Assembly (NCBI GenBank): GCA_037783545.1
Contig: JBBELK010000093.1
Span: 1,674,001-1,738,000, forward strand
Length of the DNA stretch: 64,000 bases
Direction of reading: 5' to 3'
Source of the DNA: Henricia sp. BOLD:AAB3569
Taxonomy: Eukaryota > Echinodermata > Asteroidea > Spinulosida > Echinasteridae
Positions within the stretch are counted from its first letter, which is position 1. Every line of letters begins with the position of its first letter. The notes below the pieces were generated by a model that worked only from the letters and a program-made list of their open reading frames with translations, made no database searches and was not told the DNA's origin. The position numbers and the translations under genes are program-made. Shown in pieces: positions 45,072-56,200 of the stretch.

Positions 45072-45683
45072 CAGGGTGTCCATAAAAAAAGGAAATATTT
45101 CAAAAAGAGGTGTGTATGTAACAGTAGGGAAAGTCCAGACTGTCCTCTGTCCAATGGTACCAGGGTCATTATGTAACTGTCATGCATGACTGTCAGAGCA
45201 AACATGGCCATTATAAAAGGTGGTGAAATCATCACTGTGACAAGTTAGCACTTCACTTGAAAGTGGGACAAGGGCAATAAAGTGATGAAAGAACATTTCT
45301 ATTCAAACCCACCATGGAATGAGAAGACGAGCAGTCAGAGACATGACGATGTGAGCTGTGCATTGAGATAAATAGTGGGCATGTCGAGGGTGGACACCCC
45401 TGAATTTATATGTAAGGTAAAGTTTGAAAAGAAATGTTCTTTCATCACTTCATTGCCCTTATCCCACTTTCAAGTGAAGTGCTACATTGTCACAGTAATG
45501 ATTTCACCACCTTTCATAATGGCCATATTTGCTCAGTCATGCATGATAGTTACATAATGACCCTGGTACCATTGGACAGAGGACAGTCTCGACTTTCCCT
45601 ACATACACACCTCTTTTTAAAATATTGTACAGATTTCTAATAATTTGCATTTAAAGATGGTTTTTTTTTTTATGGACACCATG
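45072..45683. mobile_element. Mariner-like foldback MITE, TIRs about 240 bp
   Basis: 612 bp, ends CAGGGTGTCCATAAAAAA and ttttATGGACACCATG, TA on both sides (45070-45071, 45684-45685). The arms run about 240 bp each (to about 45310 and from about 45410). No transposase. Confidence 0.85.
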
Positions 45684-46215
45684 TATAACAAATCATAATT
45701 GTTTTCGGACGAAGAAGAAAACACTTCATTGAGTGTACACAGCGCAAATTTTCAAAATCGAATCGCAATATTGAGAACTGTTAATACAACATTCTGTTCA
45801 TAACAAGGAAATCTTCTGGTCCCAAATTGTTCCCTTTTGTGCTTCAATTGTTTTCATTTATGAAAATTAAAGGTTTGTCGTCACAAGCTAATCAGCAAAG
45901 GCCTTCTTAGTAATGAAGTTCATCTGTACTCCTGGTTGGCTGTTACTGCAATAAAAATTCTAGCCATGATATCAGAACAATTACAGAATACCCCCACAAC
46001 TCGAAAATGAACTTTCTGTACAAGCTTCATTGTCCACTGACTGGTTTTCACACCGTACATTCCCTTACAAAACAATCTTTGGAAGCGACAAAGCCCACAT
46101 AAATGCTACTTGGACCAGGAGGTGCGAGGTATTCTGCAATTGTGCAGATTACATGATTGGAAAACAACGGCATTACATAACTAAAGAACAATGTTGATAA
46201 ACTGCCTTGTAGAAA

Positions 46216-46790
46216 TTTCAGCCACATACTACGTGTAAAAAAATAAAAAACCAAGTCCTACTTTTAATCCTCAATAACTTTGTCATTTTCTAACGGATTT
46301 AAACCAAAATTTCAGATCATGTTAACATGAGTGAGTTTCATCAGTTTTAAGAGGGTAAGATGTAAAAGGCATACAGGAAAAAAATCAATTTCAGAATTTG
46401 CCACTTTCGACTTGGCCTCCAAGTCTTTCAATGTCAATACATCACTGTAGACGGTGGTGGAATGTGTGTGCTGCAGCCAAAAGCTTCTGAAGAAATACAG
46501 GATCACCCATAATGTTATTGCAAACCATCTCGATCAGTTTGCGCAACTCATCAAGAGGTGCAAAGGGACCTCAGTCATACACGATTTCCTCGACAATGGA
46601 GGTTGAAAGTGGTAAGTTCTGAAATTTAGGTTTTTTCGTAAGGCTTTTTAATCTCACCTTCTTGGACAAAACTGATGAAATTCACTTAGTAAAATTTGTC
46701 ATGATCTGAAATTTTGGTTTAAATCCGTTGGAAAATGACAGTTATTTAAGATCAAAAGTAGGACATGTTTTTTTTACACGTACTAGATAC
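46216..46790. mobile_element. TIR element, arms about 95 bp
   Basis: Left arm acgtgtaaaaaaataaaaaa... through aacggatttaaaccaaaatt; right arm is the complement ending ..acacgt. The same arm occurs singly at 53005-53070. Confidence 0.6.
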
Positions 46791-47055
46791 ACTAATGCTT
46801 TAAAAAAAAGCTGAAAAATCCCCGCATGGTTTTTGTGTTGAATGAATGATAAAAAAATGTCTGCAGACAATTAAAAACAAAAAACAAACAAATGTGTTGC
46901 TTGTTACCATTGCTATCAACACTTTCAGTCGGGTTTTTCTTGTCAACTTGTGAAGTCAAATTTTGGGTAACTGCAAATGATGTAATGGGGCTTTAATATC
47001 TTCATCGAAATATATATGGTATGACAGAAAACCTGATGTCATATTTACACAAAAC

Positions 47056-47158
47056 CAGTGGCGGATCCAGCCTTATTAAAACACAAGACGACAATACAAT
47101 AAGGGGGCAGAACCATCATTTGTATTCCTGTATTTTAATGAGGCTGGAACTGCCACTG
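47056..47158. mobile_element. MITE, CAGTGGCGGATCCAG, copy 3 of the CAG family
   Basis: 103 bp with ends CAGTGGCGGATCCAGCCT and aggctggaactgccactg, 5-bp duplication aaaac (47051-47055, 47159-47163). Confidence 0.85.
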
Positions 47159-47271
47159 AAAACAGCCATTTAGCATGCGAGTGCACTCACTGAGTGCTTT
47201 GGTATAAAACGTCTTATGTTTCAACAACCATGTGCTTATGAGTTCCATGACATTAACCCTGTTTTATATCA

Positions 47272-50200
47272 TCAACCTTCGTCCGATTCATCTGATACTT
47301 CTGAGGAATCACCTTCTTCCTCTTCCTCCTCCTCCTCCCCGTTGCCTCCTTTGTTTTCAGAATTGAGAACCTCTCGATGCTGTTCTTTCCACGTCGCCAT
47401 GTCCATGTTGTTGCCGTACATCTGCAAAAAAGTCAATAATAAGGTCACTATGTCCCTGTTCAGATCGGGGACATAACTTTGTTTGATGAAGATTTGATTC
47501 GACAAAGAGATTTCCTAATGTGAATGCACGGCTCCGCATTTGGCTTCGATGAAGCAAATAGCCTTAATTGACAAATCGACAAAACAAATTTGTAATGTGC
47601 ATGTTGCCCTAATTTGATGAAGCGATTTGATACGTAACGAGATAGGGGCATCGTAAACAGAGCTGCCATCCCTCCAAGATTTTAGGGAGGAAATCTGGGA
47701 AAACAGGTTCATCCCGTGACTCCAAACACATCTAAAGATCCCCAAGGTTGTTAATTGACAATCCAGGAGGGTTTTTATCCATGTCAGGACTCACAAAATT
47801 AGTCATTTTTCGAAGAATCCGGGAGGGTTGGCAGCTCTGCGTCAACCATATTTTGACCCTCACTAGCAGTTGCCCAATGTGAACAGTATCTCTCATCATT
47901 CAATCTTTGTTTAATCTTCGTTAAGTGAAATGTGTATGCTTCCTTCATTAACTAATAAAGACTAACTAATCTTCATCGAATGGAACGATTTCTCCGATGT
48001 TAACAGGGTCAATCTAAGTTCCATTTACACAAATTGCAGTCGACTCCTTTTGGTAAAAGCCTGGCTCCTCCCAAAAGATTTTTTAAAAGTCATTTTGGAG
48101 GAATAATGTAAAAATTGTTGTTTGTATTGGGATGTTTAACCGGTTAAACATTTAACCGAAAAAAAAAAAATTTTAAACCGGTTTTGCCAAACGTTTAAAC
48201 GAAACACAATTTCAAGAATTTACAGTAGTTTTCAGAGGGTTATTTGTAATGACTTCATGAAATAAATTTATGTGAGGTCATAGTACAATTTTGACCAGAT
48301 AAAGGTTCACCGATTATTTTGGGGGCCTAGGGGTATTGTGTACATTACACATGCATCTTCGTTTTTACTATAAACACCAGCAACACTCGTTAGTGTCGGC
48401 CGAACGGTTAACCGGTTAACCGACACTTGAACGAATTTCAAACCGGTTTCTGAATTAACCGTAAATTTCCATCCCTAGTTGTTTGTGTACATTCAACTTA
48501 CTTGACACACAAACTCCAGCACTTTTCTCTTGGTGCATTCTTCCTGTGCTCTGATGCCCCACTTGAACTGGTAAGCTGGAGGGTCTGTGTTGGGGATTCG
48601 ACTGTAGTCGAGGTACCTGTTTACCAACAAAGCATGGTATTGTTTCACATTCCCAGCTGAGAAAGTTGGCAATAGGGCTTCTGCACCAGCGGCCATGACA
48701 GGGGGCAGGTTTTCATATTTTAATGATGTAACAATAGAACCACAAAGCACCTACTCATGCATGACACATGGTAACAATGAGACTGCCCCCTGTCATGGCC
48801 GCCGTGCAAAGGCTCTATAAGGGTCTCTTCTTGCAGTGATATAATCAAAAGACCATCGCAAGACATCAAATGGCCATCACAAGACCATCGCAAGACATCA
48901 AATGGCCATCACTGCATCATCAACACAACCACAAGGCTATCACAACGCCATCACGAAGCCACATGGCCATTTTATGACTAAATTCATGACCTCTCCCGCT
49001 ACTTACATTTGTTTGGAGGCAAACTCCGAAGTCAACACTTTCTTGACATCTCCAAAGACCTTGTGGTTTTTCCTTTGAAATCATACAGAACATGTTATAG
49101 GTTGGCAAAATTTCATCTGCAATGTTTAAGTAATAAGACAGCGCAACAGCCGTGTTAGTCTGTAGATTAACAAAAAATAATTCAGAAGGTAGCACTTAAA
49201 AGACTAAAGGCCCTCTCACATACGGAAAAATCTTGGGCGCGAGCGACAGGAGCTTCACGATTTGGTGAATTCGGGAAACTCGGTAAAACTCGTGGGACAA
49301 CTCGGGATGATTCGTGTAACTTGGATACAACTCGTATCAACTCGTAGCAGCGCTCAACTCGTGGCGAAAATTTTCAACATGTTTAAAAAAATTCGGCCAC
49401 GAATTGCCAACTCGTGAGCAACTCGCACCAAACTCGTGCAACTCGGAGCAAACTTATGCAACTCGTAGGCCACTCATACAACTCTTAGCAAACTTTATCA
49501 CACGAGTTTGAGTAGAGTTCCAGATGGTTTGGCAACAAGTCCCACGCAAAATGCCGAAGTCGGTTAACTTGTACTAAACTCGTGCCACACTCATAACTGA
49601 TTAGTTAACTCGTAAAACTCGCAGTACACTCGGCGTGTGTGAGAGGGCCTTAACTTGAATGAGTACAGGCATAATCATTCGTAGCAACTACTTGTCACTA
49701 CGAACGATTATGCCTGTACTCATTTAAGTGTGAACAAGTGATTATTTTTTTAGGGATTATGACCCAGGGACCGCCGGGGTGAAAGAATTTTATACAAATG
49801 TTGACAAATGAGATTGGGAAATCTGGATCCAGTGAAAAGCAACTTGGCTCCACCGGGATTCGAACCGCAGACCTTCTGCTTAAAGAGGAAGAATCCCCCT
49901 TGACGAAAATCCAGCATTTAGGCTTTTTTCGATAGTCCAAACATCCCTCTTGCCGACGTGGATTTTTATTATTTTTTAATTGTCGGTTTTAAGTGGATAA
50001 ATTGCAAGCAAAAGTGCGCTTTTCGAAAATGAGATTTTCGCGATTTCTGAAATGCTCATTAGGTATTCATGATATGCCCGTGACCCCATGACGCAATCCT
50101 GAGAAAGAGAAGTCAACACGATTGTTAGCTCCATACGTTTACACGCAAAAAACTTAGAAAACCTTCTCTGTCAGATGGTGTTTTTTGAAGAATTCTGTTG

Positions 50201-53200
50201 GTCCAAAAAGCCAGAGATATGTCCAGTAGCTGCGTGGTTGTATGTTTTACCAGACACTATGAAAAAAAGAGAGCAGAAAGATTTTCTTTTCTATTACCAA
50301 GAGAGAAAAAAATGAGTCGCTCATTCTGACTTGTACTGGCCGATGCCCGCAGGGAACCGTTCCATGCTGTACACAGACCGCTGTGAATGCCGCTCGTTCC
50401 GTGACAAAACCACCCGTCGCAATGCACCAGTATTTACTTCAAAAGAGCTTCATTGTGAGCCACAATTTCACAGTTTTTTCACAAAACAGGTAATAGTAGA
50501 TTGTTGTCATATTACATGAAGTGTTTTTCACGTTTGTATTTTGAATTACAAGGACAAAACAGGCATGATAAACATTCACTTCGTGTATTTTCCATTCAAT
50601 ACTGCACAGACCGTTTTGTATGTTTCTCAGGATGACGTCAAAACCCTGTTAATAAACAGACCAAGTGACCTCGAGCGTTTCAGAATTTCGGGTGAAGAGG
50701 GTCGGAACTGCTTTACAATTTAAGCAAAGGCCTGTCGATTTTTTGTGAAAAACAAGTTGTGATGGTGTTGTAGACACATACACCTCCATGATAAACAGAA
50801 AAACTCAAAAAATGTGGAAGAGGGGATTCTAGCTGTTTAACGTGCAGACGCCCTACCAATTGAGCTATGAAGCCAACTGGTGGTCTTGAATCACGGTAGT
50901 GCACAGGGGTGGATCCAGGAATTTTTCCAGGAGGGGTATTTGCCACCAAGGAGGGGTTTTGCCCATCAGATTTTTATGTCTGCTTGTTTCGGACAGACGG
51001 ACACGCACAAAATGCATTACATTATATTTTTTGGTGTCGGAGCAGGGGGGGGTTTTGACCCCCAAAACCCCCCCCAACCCCTCTGGATCCGCGCCTGGTG
51101 CAGTTGTTCCTCACTGATTGGGATTGGCTATCATGTGAGCTTAGCAAGCCCTACAGAGGGATAAGCACCCCTCCCAGAGATCACTTAAGATACGCCCCAA
51201 TCCCCTGCCCGGCTTGCCCAAATTATTAAGTGTGAATAAGTGATTATTTTTTTAGGGATTATGACCCAGGTGGAGCCAAGTTGCTTTTTACTGCATCCAG
51301 ATTTCCCAAACTCATATGGACATTTGTCCACATTTGTATCGAATTGTACTCATTTGAGTTAGTCTTTTAAGTGCTACCTTGTAAATTATAATGTTTTGTA
51401 ATGTTTAGTTTACCTGAAAAGGAAACCAAGCTATAATCAGCTATTCCGAGAAAAACCTGCATTAAGTGATCTGTAAATCTACATAGCTACAAACCATACA
51501 CAAACTGTCAATACGGTAATACCATACTAAAATATGATGGCATCCAACTATACTTACTCCTCTTGTCTGAGCCCCAACTTTCTTAGAGTGTGCCAAAGAA
51601 CAGCTGAAAGAGGTGAGAAAATTAAGACGACAAAGAATGAGAAACGATAGCACAACTTCAGTTATGTTGTGCACTTTTTACCACGAGTGTCTTTGCCAGT
51701 CTAGGCCTTGGTGCCCTTTTTGCAATCTCCTCATAAACTTTATGATGTTTCTTTAATTAATGGAAGGTCTCTTTGCAATTAAACTTAAAGGCCCCTTTAT
51801 TTAGGATTTTTATCAATGAAATCTATGCTTTAAAACCACTCTACTCAGTTAAAGTCATAAAAATCCTATTTGGAGCTTGCTTTGGGGGTCAAAACAAAGG
51901 TTTTTAGTTTTTATGCTAATGAAAATATGCATATTCATGACCAAGGTCACGATGTCACAAGAGGCAAACACAGGGAAAATCACATTCAACTGTGCACAAA
52001 AGATTCCACTTTTTTCTCAATTTTCCTGAAACTTTTGTAATCCATGGCTGTTTGAGTTTGTTTTACATGTTGCCTGCTGTAAGCCATGACAAAACTGGGG
52101 GTAGAAACTGCAGCAATTTGCCACAAGTCCAACTTGAAGTCTTATGTTTTTTCTTAACTTTTCCCTTCTGTCTTCCTTATGTGATGCACTCAAAACAGCG
52201 CCCTCTGTCTGTGATTTATTGCAATGAAATCTTCAAAGTTGAAAAAGGCCACCTTTTACTGATTTTACATCCAAACGAACAATAGTATGTCTTGCTGAAC
52301 AAGTAATCCGTCATTATGAAGCAAAACTTAGGCACAAACTTGTTTAGCATGTCACAGCCCTTTAAGTGTAGCAGCTACTTACAGTACTTACCTTCAGTAA
52401 CTGTACCTCCACTCATGAAGATGATGCTAAGCACAGTAAGAAGGAGTCCAACCTTGGGATCGTCAGACGAACTGATTAAAACCAAAGGACCAAAAGTAAG
52501 GAAAAATGTTAAAAATTATTAATTGGAAGTTTGTTCCTACTCCACAAGTTCCCCTTTCAGGCAGAGCCAAAAAAACAGCTTGAATCATTTTTTTCCAGAG
52601 GAAACCCAGACTGTCCGGCAGGCCCCATAAGTTTTTAAACAAAACAAATGCAATTCATTCCAAGCCTTTTTCTTGAAACGGGCTTCATATGTTGTACATG
52701 TGCGCGTACGCTCATATGTACATCACACGTATATGCGCACATGTACATTTACGTCATAACCCTGTCGAATAAAAGACAGGGGCTGTCTTTTACAATTTCT
52801 TGTTTTTAATTGACCGACATTAATCCTTGACGGATTTTTACGTTCTTGGTACCAAATGAAAGCTGATAACTTTTTCTATTCTAGAAAAATAGCAATTTGA
52901 ATTTTACAAATTGTTTTGATGCTCAAATCGGCTTAAAATCGGACAGTGCAACTTTAAATCTTACCCTAAAATGTGTCAGGCCTTGTTTACATGACCTTAA
53001 ATTATGGTTCAAATCCGTTGGCAAATGACAAAGTTATTCAAGATCAAAAGTAGGACATTTTTTTGGACATGTAGTACATGTGAAATGTGTGCTATACAAG
53101 TGCAATAATTAAATAATTAATTAAGGATTGTACATGGCCAACATGATTAATAATAATAATAATAATAATACAAGCATTTGTAAAGCGTCATCTATCTATG

Positions 53201-56200
53201 TAGACATATTCCGAGGCGGCTGTTGCCATTATTACCGCTGCCATCAGGAAATCACCAGAACCATTTCGCTTCAACTAGGTGGCAACCCGGCCAAGGCGCA
53301 CAACCCTATCAGCAGTTAGATTGTGGCATTCCCCATAACAGCTTCCCATATATCGCTTGGGTTGACGAGGCAACTGGGATTAAGTGCCTTGCCCAGGGAC
53401 ACAGACACATTGGTCGAAGTGGGGCTCGAACCCCCAACCTCTGATTGGGAGTCCCGCTTCATACCCACTAGACCACACGCGCTCTCAATTGCTATGCACA
53501 ATCCCAATGTACATTGATGCAACGAGGCATAGATTTCTGCTTAGTGCAGTACAGGATTAAAGGCTTTACCTGTCAAGGAATTCGCCTTGGTCTTGTGTGT
53601 CCAACTTATTCAGCAGGATGTACATTTTTGTGCTACTCTTTCCTGTCTTATGAACCAGCTCAACTAACTCAAGACCAAATGCCGTCTTTAGTTTCCTCTT
53701 GGCCCGTTCCAAGACGTGGGACAAGATGTTACGGTACTCTGCTTTTAGGACATTCTTGGATATGTCTGTTGTAAAAAAAGAAATGTTAAAGTTATATTTT
53801 TTTATTCACCACATAAAGAAACAACACATGCCTAAATGGTCAAGAGAACCCAACTCAAGACCGGGGCTGTGTTCAGGGTACCAGGGTACCAGTTGTTGGC
53901 GAACGTTGCAAACGTTTGCAATGTTCGCGTATTTGGAACACAGCCCATGGCTATGTCTTTCCACGGTAATGATGTACATTCAGATATTTTCACACAGATG
54001 CCTTTAAAGGGCCTGAATGCTCAATAACTTTATGCACATTTTTTGGTGAATATGAAGGATTACCTGTGTAGAAAGACAATACTACTGTTCATTTTGATGC
54101 CCCATGAATAAAAAGTGGAATTTTTCAACTTTGAAAATTTCTTCACATAAACTCACAGAAAGAGGGCACTGTTTGGGGCATGTCACTTTAGGAACACACA
54201 GCAAAAAAACATGAAAAAACATAAGACTTCAAACTGGAATTGTGGAAAAATGCTGCAGTTTCAAGCCTTAGTTTTTTCATGGTTTGCAATAGGCAACATG
54301 TAAAACAAACCTAAACCGTCATGGGTTACCAAAGTTTCAGCAAGTTGGAGAAAATTGTAGAAACTTTTGTGCACAGTTGAATGAGATTTTCCTGTGTTTT
54401 CCTAATGTGACATCACCACTTTGCTCATGCATATGTAAATTTTCATTAGCATAAAAATCAAAAACCTTGATTTTAACCCCCCAAACAACTTCCAAGTAGG
54501 GTTTTTATGATTGTAAATTAATGGACTAGTTCCATAGAACAGATTTCATTGATAAAAACACCATTTCAGGGGCCCTTTAAATAATAATATTGTTCGATTC
54601 TTGTAGTGCACATGTCTATGCTAGACGTACTCCCGGGGCTGTTGCCATTATTATCCCTGCCATCAGGGAATCACCAGAACCATTTGACTTCAACTCGGTG
54701 GCTGCCCGGCCAAGGTGCACTTAGATTGTGGTATTCCCCTTACAGCTCTCCAAATATCGCTCAAGTTGATGAGACAATTGGGATTAAGTGTTTTCCCCAC
54801 AAACAAAGGCACAAGTGGGACTTGATCCCTGGATCATTTCACACCCGTGCACCAACTAGACCACACAGACCGTTACCAAATACACTATGCGAACCTTGCT
54901 TTGTACTCGTGCACTGTAGGAAATTTGGCCTAAAATATTTTTTTACTCAAAAACGAAACGCAGGATTTCGCCCTAACTCCACAAATCGTTTAAGGGCATC
55001 GTTACACACCTTATATATATTTTTTAACCCTCCTCCCACTTCCCTTATCCTTTTTAAAATGCTGAAACAACTCGTCTGCGAACCTGTGTAAGTCCACACA
55101 GTTACAGTGCTTCCTGGTTTATGCGGACCTCGATTGTGTGCGGGTTCGTATAGTGTACTACACGCTCGTACACACATGCTTGTTTATATTCACTCAAAAT
55201 TATTGTTCCAAGGAGATAACATGGGCAGCAGAAAAATCACGGAGGTTGAAAGATGTAACTGGTAGATCAGTGTGACTGGTAGATCAGTGCCTTGTTATCC
55301 ACAAGTTCACGGTATTTAACAAACATCTGATCTGAACTTGGAAATGACATTTTAGAAAACAATTCTGGGGCCACTATAGGTGAACAATCAAAAACCAATA
55401 CAGGTAACAAAGATCTGCCAAAATAGCAATTTTTTGTCTTCTTCCCGCAACTCATTTTTAAGTGAATTTCTTTAGATTTATGGGTCATTCCAAAATTACG
55501 GGTCCAAAAGTGTGACATGCTATTTAAGATTTCCAAGTGTTTTTAGTGATTGAAAGTGGTTTCCCAGTAGATAATTATTTTTATTTCAACAAATGCCACT
55601 TAAATTTAATGTTTGTGTGTAAATATGGCACCAAGGTTAATGCAAACTCATTCTACAGCCAATTTTCTTTGGCGTTGCCGTAGGTAACCCGGGACACCAA
55701 ACTCCTATTCAATACCATGGAACAAATAAGCTTTTTTTTTTCAGGAATCAGAGAACAAAATATTGAAGAAAACGATGCTGCCTCCTATGATCACAGGCCA
55801 CAGTCCATTAATGAGAATTTGTGATCAGGAGGGGTGATTTTTGATTTTTGTGTCGTACGTAACTGGGACACCAACAATTTTGGACCCCTAATTTTGGGAA
55901 TGACCCATATCCAAGTTACCTCCTCTCTTGACTGGAATCTTTCGTTGTTCCATAATCAACATGTACTGGATCAACTCTCCAACCTTAAATACACAAAGAA
56001 CAAACATTGTAAGAATGGATACTTGTAGCATTGGCAGTACAATTCAAGTCAGTTCATCCAAAAGGCAACTCATCCCCAAGTACCGTGGTTGAGTGGTTTG
56101 AGTCATTGATTCGTAGCATTTGGGTAACAATTCGGGAGTTGCGGGTTCGAAACTCAGATGTGGCAACTCTGCCCTTGAGCAAGGCACTCATCAACCACAA

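Noticed and set aside
49846..50874. Split tRNA gene
   Set aside because: The interruption is a TTAA transposon, and a SINE-type body follows box B; not a functional tRNA gene.
54606..55091. 161-codon frame
   Set aside because: Mostly SINE sequence and its flank; no protein family.
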